The notes under the pieces are model-generated. The model made no database searches, had not been told where the DNA came from, and was given only the letters and a program-made list of their open reading frames with translations. A stretch of DNA of 64,000 nucleotides from Streptomyces sp. APSN-46.1. Lineage in GTDB: Bacteria; Actinomycetota; Actinomycetes; Streptomycetales; Streptomycetaceae. Shown piece by piece: positions 16,806 to 24,707 of this stretch. The first letter of the stretch is position 1, and every line of letters begins with the position of its first letter. The translations under genes and the position numbers were made by a program. The stretch lies in contig NZ_JALGRF010000005.1 in the NCBI RefSeq assembly GCF_022815725.1, positions 61,523 through 125,522 of the forward strand, in the 5' to 3' direction.

Positions 16806-18116
16806 CTACCCGCCCCAGGTGCGCGAGCGCAGCGGCAGGCCCGACTCCCCCTCCGGCGCGGACCGCACCGCGAGCACCTGGTTGACCCCGAGCCGGCCCC
16901 GCTCGAAGCCGAGCGCGCAGGCCGCCATGTACAGCAGCCACACCCTGGCCCGCCCGGGCGAGGTCAGCCGTACCGCCTCCTCCCAGTGCCGCTCCAGCCG
17001 CGCCACCCAGGCCCGCAGGGTGAGCGCGTAGTGCTCGCGCAGCGCCTCCACGTCGCGGACCTCGAACCCGGCCCGTTCCAGTTCGCCGACGGTGCTGCCG
17101 AGCGGGGAGAGCTCGCCGTCGGGGAAGACGTACGCGTCGATGAACTCGTCGACGTGGTACGCCGCTTCGTCGGGCTCGGGGGGCCGCGCGATCTGGTGGT
17201 TCAGCAGCCTGCCGCCGGGGCGCAGCAGGGCGTGCAGGGTGCGGGCGTAGTCGCGGTAGCGCGCCGCGCCGACGTGTTCGGCCATGCCGATGGAGGAAAT
17301 GGCGTCGTACGGACCGTCCTTGACGTCCCGGTAGTCCTGAACCCGGATCTCGACCAGGTCCGCCAGCCCCTCCTCGGCGACCCGCTTGCGGGCGTACACG
17401 GCCTGCTCGCGCGAGAGCGTGATCCCGGTGACGCGGACGCCGTACTCGCGGGCGGCGTGCAGGGCCATGGAACCCCAGCCGCAGCCGACGTCCAGGAGCC
17501 GGGCTCCCGGCCGCAGGTTCAGTTTCCGGCAGACCAGGTCGAGTTTGTCCCGCTGGGCGTCCTCCAGGGTGCCGCCGGGGCTCCAGTAGGCGCAGGAGTA
17601 CACCATGGAGGGGCCGAGGACGTGCTCGTAGAACTCGTTGCCCACGTCGTAGTGGTGGCTGATCGCCTGCCGGTCGCGGCCCTTGGTGTGCGGGGATCCG
17701 CCGCGCCGGACGGCCTCTTCGGGCGGCGGCGGGGGCGGCGTCCAGGGCCGGGCCAGCGCGATCAGCTCCCGTACGGCGGCCCGTGCGCGCGGCTCCCGCA
17801 GCAACGCGAGGGTGCCGGCGGCGGGCCGGGCGGGCTCGGCGGCGGGCTCCCGCTCCCAGAGCAGCCCGGCCACCCGGTCCAGCAGCTCGAAGAGGTCACC
17901 CTCGACGGTCAGGTCACCGGCGACCCAGGCACGGGCCAGCCCCAGCTCGCCGGGTTTCCACAGCATGCGGCGCAGGGCGCGCCGGTGGGTCAGCACCAGG
18001 GTGGGGCCCGTGGGCGGGCCGGCCTCACTTCCGTCCCAGGCCCGTATGCGGACGGGCAGGGGGGCGCCCAGCAAGGTTTCGGCAAGGGCGGCCAGCCGCG
18101 GCGCGGCGTCGGTCAT
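16806..18116 (-). CDS. Cyclopropane-fatty-acyl-phospholipid synthase family methyltransferase
   Basis: 436 residues starting MTDAAPRLAALAETLLGAPL. The AdoMet-binding loop is LLDVGCGWGSMALHAA, preceded by QAISHHYDVGNEFYEHVLGP and YSCAYWSPGGTLEDAQ, all hallmarks of the CFA synthase family. GVTGITLSREQAVYARKRV and SSIGMAEHVGAARY follow. Such enzymes methylate double bonds of membrane fatty acids; some relatives modify other lipids. The ATG at 18116 has GGAGGTG upstream. It lies downstream of ndh, separated by a terminator, so it is probably transcribed on its own. Confidence 0.85.
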   Translation of the reverse strand: MTDAAPRLAALAETLLGAPLPVRIRAWDGSEAGPPTGPTLVLTHRRALRRMLWKPGELGLARAWVAGDLTVEGDLFELLDRVAGLLWEREPAAEPARPAAGTLALLREPRARAAVRELIALARPWTPPPPPPEEAVRRGGSPHTKGRDRQAISHHYDVGNEFYEHVLGPSMVYSCAYWSPGGTLEDAQRDKLDLVCRKLNLRPGARLLDVGCGWGSMALHAAREYGVRVTGITLSREQAVYARKRVAEEGLADLVEIRVQDYRDVKDGPYDAISSIGMAEHVGAARYRDYARTLHALLRPGGRLLNHQIARPPEPDEAAYHVDEFIDAYVFPDGELSPLGSTVGELERAGFEVRDVEALREHYALTLRAWVARLERHWEEAVRLTSPGRARVWLLYMAACALGFERGRLGVNQVLAVRSAPEGESGLPLRSRTWGG

Positions 18117-18175
18117 CGTAGGCACCTCCAGAAAGCTCCGACCGAACGGCCTACCCATTCCTGAGCCCGGACATG

Positions 18176-18219
18176 CCGAAGGGGCCGCCCGCACCACGGA
18201 TGGCGGACGGCCCCTTCGG
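18176..18219 (-). terminator. Terminator after ndh
   Basis: CCGAAGGGGCCG (18176-18187) pairs with CGGCCCCTTCGG (18208-18219), with an extra inner CCGC/GCGG pairing. It lies 32 bp past the ndh stop on the minus strand. Confidence 0.75.
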
Positions 18220-18250
18220 GGACGTGCTGGGTGTTCCGGTCAGTTCCGGG

Positions 18251-19636
18251 TCAGGAGGCCTTGGCCTTCTGGGCCGGGGTGGCGGCGGCGGCCGGAGCCG
18301 GCGCCGGCTTGGCGGCCTCGTAGAACTCCTCGCGCGGGGTCTCCAGCGCACCGAGGGAGACGACCTCGCGCTTGAGGAAGCTGCCGAGGGTCCAGTCGGC
18401 GAAGACGCGGATCTTGCGGTTCCAGGTCGGCATGGCCATGCCGTGGTAGCCACGGTGCATGTACCAGGCGAGACGGCCCTTGAGCTTGATCTTCATCTTG
18501 CCCATGACGATCATCGCCACGCCCTTGTGGAGGCCGAGGCCCGCCACCGCACCCTTGTTGGAGTGGCTGTACTCCTTCTGCGGGAAGCCCCGCAGGCCGG
18601 AGACCACGTTGTCGCCGAGGACCTTGGCCTGGCGCAGCGCGTGCTGGGCGTTCGGCGGGCACCAGGCGTTCTCCACGCCGGCCTTGCGGGAGGCGACGTC
18701 GGGAACCTGGGCGTTGTCGCCGGCGGTCCAGATGTAGTCCGTGCCCTTGACCTGGAGGGTCGGCTCGGCGTCCACGTGGCCGCGCGGGCCGAGCGGCAGG
18801 CCGAAGCGGGCCAGCGCCGGGTTGGGCTTGACGCCGGCGGTCCACACGATGGTGTTGGAGTCGACCTCAAGGCCGTTCTTCAGCACCACGTGGCCGTCCA
18901 CGCAGGAGTCCATGGAGGTGTTGAGGTAGATCTCGATGCCGCGGGACTCGAGGTGCTCCTTGCCCCAGGTGCCGAGCTTGGGCCCGACCTCGGGGAGGAT
19001 TTTGTCGGCCGCGTCGACCAGGATGAAGCGCATGTCCTCGCGCTTGATCGTGGAGTAGTACTTCGCGGCGTCGCGGGCCATGTCCTCGACCTCGCCGATG
19101 GTCTCCGCACCGGCGAAGCCGCCGCCGACGAAGACGAAGGTGAGGGCCTTGCGGCGGACGTTCTCGTCCGTCGTGGACTCGGCCTTGTCGAGCTGCTCCA
19201 GCACGTGGTTGCGCAGGCCGATGCCCTCTTCGACGCCCTTCATACCGATGCCCTGTTCGGCGAGGCCGGGGATCGGGAAGGTGCGGGAGACGGCGCCGAG
19301 CGCGATCACCAGGTAGTCGAAGGGCAGCTCGTACGCCTCGCCGACGAGCGGCGTGACGACGGCGACCTTGCGGTCCTGGTCGATGGTGGTGACCCGGCCG
19401 GTGAGAACCTCAGCCTTGGGCAGCACGCGTCGCAGCGGGACGACGACGTGCCGAGGCGAGATGCTGCCTGCGGCCACTTCGGGGAGGAAGGGCTGGTAGG
19501 TCATGTACGAGCGCGGGTCGACGACCGTGACGGTCGCCTCGCCGTAGCGCATCTTCTTCATGATGCGCTTGGCTGCGTACAGGCCTACGTACCCACCTCC
19601 TACAACGAGGATCCTGGGACGCTCCGTGGTGCTCAT
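18251..19636 (-). CDS. ndh: Type II NADH dehydrogenase
   Basis: 461 residues starting MSTTERPRILVVGGGYVGLY, an FAD-binding GxGxxG motif. The second nucleotide-binding motif TFVFVGGGFAGAETIGEVED binds NADH, and YIWTAGDNAQVPD is the C-terminal FAD signature. A hydrophobic/basic C-terminal region attaches the enzyme to the membrane surface. It passes electrons from NADH to menaquinone without pumping protons. Two Rex-like operators lie upstream, at 19670-19687 and 19955-19972. A shorter reading from M6 is improbable. Confidence 0.92.
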   Translation of the reverse strand: MSTTERPRILVVGGGYVGLYAAKRIMKKMRYGEATVTVVDPRSYMTYQPFLPEVAAGSISPRHVVVPLRRVLPKAEVLTGRVTTIDQDRKVAVVTPLVGEAYELPFDYLVIALGAVSRTFPIPGLAEQGIGMKGVEEGIGLRNHVLEQLDKAESTTDENVRRKALTFVFVGGGFAGAETIGEVEDMARDAAKYYSTIKREDMRFILVDAADKILPEVGPKLGTWGKEHLESRGIEIYLNTSMDSCVDGHVVLKNGLEVDSNTIVWTAGVKPNPALARFGLPLGPRGHVDAEPTLQVKGTDYIWTAGDNAQVPDVASRKAGVENAWCPPNAQHALRQAKVLGDNVVSGLRGFPQKEYSHSNKGAVAGLGLHKGVAMIVMGKMKIKLKGRLAWYMHRGYHGMAMPTWNRKIRVFADWTLGSFLKREVVSLGALETPREEFYEAAKPAPAPAAAATPAQKAKAS

Positions 19637-19669
19637 GCAACGAGTATCCAGCACCCTCAGGGGTGACGC

Positions 19670-19687
19670 TCGTGAGCCCCTTCACAA
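19670..19687 (-). promoter_or_regulatory. Candidate Rex operator, proximal to ndh
   Basis: On the minus strand TTGTGAAGGGGCTCACGA fits the Streptomyces Rex consensus TTGTGAA-N4-TTCACAA at 12 of 14 defined positions. It is 33 bp upstream of the ndh start. Rex senses the NADH/NAD+ ratio and is known to control ndh in S. coelicolor. Confidence 0.65.
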
Positions 19688-20108
19688 GGAGTCGGGGTGC
19701 CTCTGCTACACTCCGCCGCCCACGTGACCGAGGTCATGGCGCGAAACGGGAACCAAGGTGTAACGGGAGTCGTTGTTCACCCGCCCTGAACTGGCCACAC
19801 AGGCCGGAACCGGAGTAGACCACCGGCTTCGTGGATACCTACCGACGCCGCCGACCGAGCTCCGCGATTCGCACGAACGCCCGCACAAAAGGCGCCCGAG
19901 AGCACCCGGGGACCTCCGAAAGTCCCCCGTGTTGACCCTCCAGCCATCTTTTCCTTGTGAAGAACTTCACGAAGTTTCTCCGGATCATGGGACCAAAGCC
20001 CCCTCCAGGCCCCCCTGCACCCCTCCCCACCCGCCCGACCAGGCACTTCCGCCCGGGCATCGGGGCATCCGGCGCGAGTACCGCGCGGACACCCGTACCG
20101 GTGGCTGA
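19688..20108. other. Gap upstream of ndh; left edge of the accessory island
   Basis: Apart from the distal Rex-like site I see no supported gene. Reading frames here have poor third-position G/C pattern and no ribosome binding site. The island boundary lies between about 19973 and 20109. Confidence 0.4.
19955..19972 (+). promoter_or_regulatory. Candidate Rex operator, distal
   Basis: TTGTGAAGAACTTCACGA fits the Rex consensus at 13 of 14 defined positions. It lies about 320 bp upstream of ndh, just outside the accessory island. It may be a second ndh site or control an unseen transcript. Confidence 0.55.
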
Positions 20109-20951
20109 TCAGTCGTCGAGACGTTCAAGGGCACGCGCGATCAGCGCGCGCGCCGGTGTTCCGTACACCGCCGAGCGCTTGAGCAGGTCGAACGCCCGTG
20201 CGTACAGAGCGATCTCGCGCGGTTGGGTGACCGAGAACTCGGCGGAGTAGGTCTCCACGAGCACGAGCTTGTCGTCGAACATCGAGAAGGAGTTGCCCGG
20301 CCAGATGTGCATGGGTGCGGATCGGGGCACGAACCCAAGGCTCAGCCGATGCAGCGACATGACCGCGAGCAGTCGGTCAAGCTGACCCCGCATGACTTCG
20401 GGGCCACCGAAGTTCGTGTAGAGCGCCTGCTCGGCAAGCAGCACGTTGAAGATCCGGTTGCCCTTATAGAGGTACTGCTGCCGTTCCATGCGCTTGGCCA
20501 CGGCGGCGTCCGTGTCGTCCGGGATGTCGTAGAAGTCGATGACCTGCCGAAACGTCTCCGCGGCGTATGCGGCGGTCTGGATGGTTCCCCACACGAGGGT
20601 GGGATGCCAGATCCGGAACACGCGGGTCTTTTCATAGACCGGCATGGCCTTGCGCTGCCTCGGCTCGGCGCCCGCATGCAGCTGTCGCCGCCATTCGAGC
20701 CAGAGCTCTTCGATGTGGCGGACCGTGGCGATCAGGTCGTCGGTCTGATCGTCGGCATCGGTGTGCCGGCACCAGGCCCTGATGTCGTCCTCACTGGCGT
20801 TCTGCTTGCCGTTCTCGATCCGGGAGACCTTCGATTCCTGCCACCCGGTGACGGCGGCGAACGCCCGTCCGCTCCGGAATCCCGCGTCCTTGCGGAATCC
20901 GCGCAGCCGGGCGCCCAGCGCCTCCCGGGCCTCTTGTGCTCGGTTGCTCAC
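20109..20951 (-). CDS. XRE-family regulator with DUF5753 domain
   Basis: 280 residues. The N-terminal helix-turn-helix (FRKDAGFRSGRAFAAVTGWQ, then ESKVSRIENGKQNASEDDIR) is followed by the DUF5753-type C-terminal domain (VYEKTRVFRIWHPTLVWGTI to PREIALYARAFDLLKRSAVY). Regulators of this kind are numerous in Streptomyces and usually sit beside small DUF397 or DUF6879 genes. It is the last gene of a minus-strand unit, 7 bp after the DUF6879 gene. Its G/C content is slightly lower than that of the flanking core genes. Confidence 0.85.
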   Translation of the reverse strand: MSNRAQEAREALGARLRGFRKDAGFRSGRAFAAVTGWQESKVSRIENGKQNASEDDIRAWCRHTDADDQTDDLIATVRHIEELWLEWRRQLHAGAEPRQRKAMPVYEKTRVFRIWHPTLVWGTIQTAAYAAETFRQVIDFYDIPDDTDAAVAKRMERQQYLYKGNRIFNVLLAEQALYTNFGGPEVMRGQLDRLLAVMSLHRLSLGFVPRSAPMHIWPGNSFSMFDDKLVLVETYSAEFSVTQPREIALYARAFDLLKRSAVYGTPARALIARALERLDD

Positions 20952-20958
20952 GGATAGA

Positions 20959-21483
20959 TCAGAGCTTGTACTCGACGTGAGGTACTGCGAGTCCCCACAG
21001 CCGATCCCGCACCCGGACGCACTCGGAAACGATCTGTGGGTCTTCGATCAGCTGCGAGCCGAGTACGCGCCCGTCCGGGTCGAAGTGCCCAACCGCGAGC
21101 AGGCGGTCGTCATAGAGCCACCAGTCATTCCGATCGAGGGGGAACGTGAGGTCGGACGGTAGCCGGTGGCGCGGTAGCCACCGGATGTCTTCACCGGCTT
21201 CCATGTTCAGGCAGGTGAGCGAGTGCTCCCACCCGACGTACTGACTGTGGGGTTCGGTCACGACGCGCACGCGCCGAACCGCCTTCCCCTCGCTGGTGAT
21301 GCGCTTCATGAGCGTCATCCACGGATCGAGCCATGCGAAGTCGTCCGGCTCGCCGCGCTGCCAGCGCGCGTACGGCGTGTCCTCCACAGGAGAGCCGTAG
21401 TCGTCCCGAAGCTCCAAGTGGAAAGCGTCGCTCTCAAAGCTCTCGAACAGCCTGTCACGCGCGGCGCTGGTGATCAGCTCCAC
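20959..21483 (-). CDS. DUF6879-family protein
   Basis: 174 residues; GTG 21483 follows GGAGGGG. It contains LFESFESDAFHLELRDDYGS, GEPDDFAWLDPWMTLMKRIT, RRVRVVTEPHSQYVGWEHSL and DRNDWWLYDDRLLAVGHFDP, features I associate with DUF6879. Such proteins are regular partners of XRE regulators in Streptomyces; the biochemical role is unknown. Its start overlaps a small open frame (21455-21556), and the XRE gene follows within 7 bp. Confidence 0.75.
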   Translation of the reverse strand: MELITSAARDRLFESFESDAFHLELRDDYGSPVEDTPYARWQRGEPDDFAWLDPWMTLMKRITSEGKAVRRVRVVTEPHSQYVGWEHSLTCLNMEAGEDIRWLPRHRLPSDLTFPLDRNDWWLYDDRLLAVGHFDPDGRVLGSQLIEDPQIVSECVRVRDRLWGLAVPHVEYKL

Positions 21484-21556
21484 TGTTCCCCTCCAGCAGG
21501 GCCGTGATCGAGGTCGCAGGGACCTCGATGCAGGTCTCGTAGTCGGGCATTCGCAT
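21455..21556 (-). CDS. Possible small leader protein (33 residues)
   Basis: The frame MRMPDYETCIEVPATSITAL ends in LLEGNSGADHQRRA and overlaps the DUF6879 start by 29 nt. Codons have the high third-position G/C of real Streptomyces genes until the overlap. The ribosome binding site is weak. It could couple translation of DUF6879 or be a truncated gene; a second in-frame ATG lies at 21550. Confidence 0.4.
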   Translation of the reverse strand: MRMPDYETCIEVPATSITALLEGNSGADHQRRA

Positions 21557-21571
21557 CTGGCTCAGATGAGG

Positions 21572-21610
21572 GCGCCCCCTAGTCCGGCCACACGGCCGGA
21601 CAGGGGGCGC
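21572..21610 (-). terminator. Terminator after the XRE-DUF397 unit
   Basis: GCGCCCCCT-A-GTCCGGCC pairs with GGCCGGAC-AGGGGGCGC around an ACAC loop, 17 bp of stem with one bulged A. It lies just past the DUF397 stop and separates the two XRE units. Confidence 0.8.
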
Positions 21611-21632
21611 GCTCGCGGTCCGATCGACCGGG

Positions 21633-21848
21633 CTACAGCGCGCCGTGCTTGACGCCCTCGACGAGACCGCCGAAGGCGGCGTACGAGAGCAGCAGGGCGG
21701 GCCCGGCCGGCTGCTTGCTGTCCCGCACGGCGAGGATCCGCTCGCCGGCGTCGACGATGCCGCACTCGACGCACTGTGCGCCTGTGTCACTGCGCGACGA
21801 CTTCCACCAGGTCACGGGGAGCATGGACGCGTCGTCAATGTGGCTCAT
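21633..21848 (-). CDS. DUF397-domain small protein
   Basis: 71 residues: MSHIDDASMLPVTWWKSSRS, then TGAQCVECGIVDAGERILAV, then RDSKQPAGPALLLSYAAFGG. WxKSSRS, CVE and RDSK are the DUF397 hallmarks. Its ATG overlaps the stop of the upstream XRE gene (ATGA), so the two are translationally coupled. XRE-DUF397 pairs have been described both as developmental regulators (WhiJ/BldB-associated) and as toxin-antitoxin-like pairs in streptomycetes. Confidence 0.9.
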   Translation of the reverse strand: MSHIDDASMLPVTWWKSSRSDTGAQCVECGIVDAGERILAVRDSKQPAGPALLLSYAAFGGLVEGVKHGAL

Positions 21849-22708
21849 AGGGCTTTCCTTATCTCTGTGATCATTTCCGCCGACCCCTCGACCGACTCGG
21901 CAGCAGCGGCCAGCCGCTGCGCGGCATCTCGGTACATGGCGACCTGCTCGCGCCGCTCGACGTACAGCGCAGCCGTGAGCGCCTCCGTATGGACGACGTC
22001 GAGGTCGTCGTGATCACCGAACCCCAGGATGGAGAACGACCCGAGAAGACCAACGTGTGGCGGCGCCTCCGACGGCAGGACCTGAATGTCGATGTTCGGG
22101 CGCTTCCCCATCGTCAGCAGGCGGCCGAGCTGCTCATCCATCACGGAGGGGTCTCCGGTTTTCGCGCGGAGGGCGCCCTCGGCGATAACGGCCCAGAGCT
22201 TCAACGGATCTTCACGGGTGAGCACGGCTTGCCGCGCCAAGCGGACCTCCACGAGGGCATCAACCTTGGCCTCGACGCCCTCTGACATGGCGGTCGCCTT
22301 GATGACCTCCCGGGCGTACTCCGCCGTGTGAAGCAGTCCGGGAACCGCGCCGAGTTGCCACGTCTTGACGGAGGTTGCCTCAGCCTCAAGGGAAATCAGA
22401 TCTTCGTAGACCGGGGTCAGCACACCGCGATACGAGTGCCACCAGCCCCGCTGCCCGCCCTCTTTGGTCAGCGTCAACAGCGCAGCACGCAGTTCGTCGT
22501 CGATCTCTCGACCCAACTCCGCGTACAGGCTGAGCAGTTCGTCGATGTCCTGCTGCTTGGCCGCGACTTTCGCCGTCTCCAGGCGGCTCAGCTTGTGCGT
22601 GCCGAAGCGTCCTCCGGACTTCTCGGCGACGTCGTCGAGGGTGAGAGACCCGCGCAGATCTCGCAGCTTCCCGCCGAGCCTGCGCCGGCGCACCGTGGGC
22701 GCACTCAC
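21845..22708 (-). CDS. XRE-family regulator with DUF5753 domain, paired with DUF397
   Basis: 287 residues starting MSAPTVRRRRLGGKLRDLRG. The helix-turn-helix is LTLDDVAEKSGGRFGTHKLS, followed by RLETAKVAAKQQDIDELLSL. The C-terminal DUF5753 domain includes YEDLISLEAEATSVKTWQLG, VPGLLHTAEYAREVIKA and FSILGFGDHDDLDVVHTEAL. It overlaps the DUF397 gene by 4 bp and is divergent from an RsbW-like ATPase gene. It probably regulates its own operon and perhaps the divergent genes. Confidence 0.88.
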   Translation of the reverse strand: MSAPTVRRRRLGGKLRDLRGSLTLDDVAEKSGGRFGTHKLSRLETAKVAAKQQDIDELLSLYAELGREIDDELRAALLTLTKEGGQRGWWHSYRGVLTPVYEDLISLEAEATSVKTWQLGAVPGLLHTAEYAREVIKATAMSEGVEAKVDALVEVRLARQAVLTREDPLKLWAVIAEGALRAKTGDPSVMDEQLGRLLTMGKRPNIDIQVLPSEAPPHVGLLGSFSILGFGDHDDLDVVHTEALTAALYVERREQVAMYRDAAQRLAAAAESVEGSAEMITEIRKAL

Positions 22709-22808
22709 TGGTTCCCCTCCCCGCTCACCATATGGCCGACAGTCTGCCGTGCGCCGTTAACGGATGTCACCTTCCCCATGGCCATCCCACCCCCACCACC
22801 ACTGGAGG

Positions 22809-22820
22809 TGCAATTTTGCA
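22809..22820. promoter_or_regulatory. A/T-rich inverted repeat between XRE and ATPase genes
   Basis: TGCAATTTTGCA has 5-bp arms TGCAA/TTGCA with a 2-bp centre, within an unusually A/T-rich part of the 22709-22945 divergent gap. It is a candidate operator for the XRE regulator, by position only. Confidence 0.35.
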
Positions 22821-22945
22821 TTCACTCCCGCTAGGGATTGCCACGGACAGCACGGAGGGAGCAACCTAGCGTCACGAAGTTGGAGTTAGCTCCGCTGACG
22901 CGACGTCATGTCGCGCTGCTGCGGCATGCCTTGAAAGGGGATCGC

Positions 22946-23395
22946 ATGGTGCCCATGCGCCCGCAAGGACTGAACCTGCCGAGTGGCCCGCCCATTGGGC
23001 CGCCCCCGCAGTTGCTCATAGACAGCTCGCCCGAGCTGGTGCACGCAGCCCGATCCTGGGCACGGGAGTCCGTCATCCACGAAGTCCCCGCCGTACCCGA
23101 GGAACACGTGAGCGATGTGGCCCTCATCGTCTCCGAGCTCGTCACCAACTCTGTGCGCTACGGCACTGAACCAGGCGACTCCCTGCGCATCGTCCTCGAC
23201 GCCTGCCCCGGCCGAACGCTCATCGAGGTACACGACCCGTGCCGCCGCACTCCGAAGCGCAAGCCCGGATCCGACGTACGCGCCCGGGGGCGCGGACTGA
23301 TCATCGTCGAAGCCCTCGCCGCCAGGTGGGGAACCGACGAGCGGCCCATGGGCAAATCGGTGTGGGCGGAGCTGCTTTGGCAGGTGGCGGAGTGA
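22946..23395 (+). CDS. ATP-binding protein, RsbW-like anti-sigma/regulatory kinase family
   Basis: 149 residues starting MVPMRPQGLNLPSGPPIGPP; ATG 22946 follows AAAGGGG. The HATPase_c_2 fold shows LIVSELVTNSVRYGTEPGDS (N box), LIEVHDPC (G1-like) and RARGRGLIIVEALAARWGTD (G2). Streptomyces has many such single-domain proteins beside XRE/DUF397 genes. They may act as anti-sigma or anti-anti-sigma partners. The next gene starts inside its stop codon (GTGA). Confidence 0.85.
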   Translation: MVPMRPQGLNLPSGPPIGPPPQLLIDSSPELVHAARSWARESVIHEVPAVPEEHVSDVALIVSELVTNSVRYGTEPGDSLRIVLDACPGRTLIEVHDPCRRTPKRKPGSDVRARGRGLIIVEALAARWGTDERPMGKSVWAELLWQVAE

Positions 23396-23817
23396 CCCTC
23401 GCTCTGCCACGGGCGGTCACACCTGGACCGGAGTTCCTCAGCGGGGTGACCGTCTCCTACGCCCTGGGGCGCAGCGGCAACCCGTACGCGATGATGTGCC
23501 ACCCCGAGGCCCACCGGAGCGAGCGCTACCTGTACGGGATCGCCGCCGGGCTCGGCCTGCGCGCGGGGAACGCCTACCCGCGCACCACGCACGTCCTCTA
23601 CTACGTACAGGACGTCTGGGCCCTCGACTACGGACACCCGGACACTCTCCTGCGCCTCCCCGCACCGCCGCACGGCTGGGCCCTGCGCGCCCAGAGAATC
23701 CGCGGCGCTCACATCGGCGTAAGCCTCGACCCGCTCCTGCCCGCATTCCGCCCCGGCCGCCGCGTACTCACCGGCACGGTCGGCTACCGCGCGGACGCCC
23801 GCATCGGCCTGCTATGA
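23392..23817 (+). CDS. Hypothetical protein coupled to the ATPase
   Basis: 141 residues; GTG 23392 overlaps the upstream stop by 4 bp. Sequence includes FLSGVTVSYALGRSGNPYAM, MCHPEAHRSERYLYGIAAGL, THVLYYVQDVWALDYGHPDT and IRGAHIGVSLDPLLPAFRPG. No signal peptide or membrane segment is seen and I recognise no family. Overlap and codon use support a real gene working with the ATPase. Confidence 0.65.
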   Translation: MTLALPRAVTPGPEFLSGVTVSYALGRSGNPYAMMCHPEAHRSERYLYGIAAGLGLRAGNAYPRTTHVLYYVQDVWALDYGHPDTLLRLPAPPHGWALRAQRIRGAHIGVSLDPLLPAFRPGRRVLTGTVGYRADARIGLL

Positions 23818-24149
23818 CCAGCCACACGAAAGGCCACGATGGACGCCGCCACCGCCACCGCCCCTGGTCACCCCATGACCGCGGGTGTCGTGGCAGGCCG
23901 ACAGCCTGGACCTGGGCGTCGGTGAGCCCGAGCGTAACGCGCGGGGACTGCCACGCGCAGGCCCTCCGCCGTCCGGGCGTGCGGGTCGATATCCACGACC
24001 ATCAGCGGGAAATAGGTGCCGCGCAGCCAGCTCAAGGTCCACCATGAGCCGCCCAACGTCTCCGGCCGGTACCGCCGGGCGGCAGCGCGAATGGACGCCA
24101 TAGGCTGGGCTTCATGTCAGGCCTTGCCGGTCGACACTCTTCTCCCGGC
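23818..24149. other. Decayed stretch in the island
   Basis: No intact gene of normal length is visible. A 28-codon frame starting MDAATATAPGHPMTAGVVAG at 23839 (+) has a GAAAGG upstream. A minus-strand frame at 23868-24101 looks like the front part of a gene. Both look like remnants. Confidence 0.4.
23868..24101 (-). pseudogene. Possible remnant gene, 77 codons
   Basis: The frame begins MASIRAAARRYRPETLGGSW, then TLSWLRGTYFPLMVVDIDPH with good third-position G/C for about 50 codons. It then loses that pattern (from AHRRPGPGC) and stops. This suggests the N-terminal part of a gene joined to unrelated sequence by frameshift or deletion. It lies 48 bp downstream of the putative immunity gene at 24150 and has a weak ribosome binding site. 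Confidence 0.35.
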
Positions 24150-24560
24150 TCAGCGCCAGATGTTGGTGTCCACGATCTCGCCGGTCTCCAGGTCGATGCG
24201 GCCCTGGAAGTCACCCGCGTTGCGCGTGACCATGATCATGAGCGGCCGCCCGTCCTGCGGTACCGCGAGGTAGAAACCGTGTACGTCACTCAGGGTCGGC
24301 AGCAGGTCGCGCGGCGGATGCAGCCGAAATCGCTCCGAGCCGTCGGCCCGGAAGACCACCGCATTGTCCGACGGGGTGAACGGTGCGCTGTTGACGGCTT
24401 CCACCACCACTACGAGCGTCTCGTCGTACTCCCGCCACGCCATGACGTCCTGCGGCGGACGCTCGTACACCTTCTCGGCGGTCCCCACCGGGCCACTCCA
24501 GCGGACCGTGGTGTCGCCCGGGGCCCAGGTAACCACGACGCCGGGATCTGCTTCTGTCAC
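24150..24560 (-). CDS. Putative immunity protein of a polymorphic-toxin cassette
   Basis: 136 residues from GTG 24560 (V-T-E-A-D-P-G), preceded by GGAG at 8 bp. It contains VVVTWAPGDTTVRWSGPVG, EYDETLVVVVEAVNSAPFTP, DLLPTLSDVHGFYLAVPQDG and FQGRIDLETGEIVDTNIW. No family is recognised. Its GTG overlaps the stop of a toxin-like C-terminal fragment (GTGA), the classic toxin-immunity arrangement. Function as an immunity protein rests on context alone. Confidence 0.6.
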   Translation of the reverse strand: MTEADPGVVVTWAPGDTTVRWSGPVGTAEKVYERPPQDVMAWREYDETLVVVVEAVNSAPFTPSDNAVVFRADGSERFRLHPPRDLLPTLSDVHGFYLAVPQDGRPLMIMVTRNAGDFQGRIDLETGEIVDTNIWR

Positions 24561-24707
24561 TTGGGGATCTCCGTGGGTGGGCCGACTGGGATCAGCCTGG
24601 CTCGGTCTTCGAAGTTCATGCTCCAACTGTGTCCCCCGCCGCCGGGAATCTCGTTGGCACTGATGGTGACGACCTCGCCCGGTCCAATGCCTTCTGGAGC
24701 TCTGCTG
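24557..24707 (-). pseudogene. Orphan toxin C-terminal fragment 2
   Basis: A frame with no start codon reads APEGIGPGEVVTISANEIPG, then GGGHSWSMNFEDRARLIPVG, then PPTEIPK and stop. Codon use is typical of coding DNA. Its TGA overlaps the GTG of the putative immunity gene at 24560. The 5' part is missing; the Imm50-like stop lies immediately upstream. It looks like the tip of a polymorphic toxin whose body has been lost. Confidence 0.5.

Noticed and set aside
13984..16941. 985-codon frame opposite the first ABC permease
   Set aside because: Its His/Asp/Gly-rich composition is typical of antisense reading; the plus-strand permease has clear FtsX motifs.
19773..20250. Plus-strand frames in the gap between ndh and the XRE gene
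   Set aside because: No ribosome binding site, poor third-position pattern and Pro/Arg-rich random-like sequence.
23814..24047. Third coupled gene after the ATPase and hypothetical protein (ATGA at 23814)
   Set aside because: The frame is Arg/His-rich and lacks coding bias; the overlap appears accidental.
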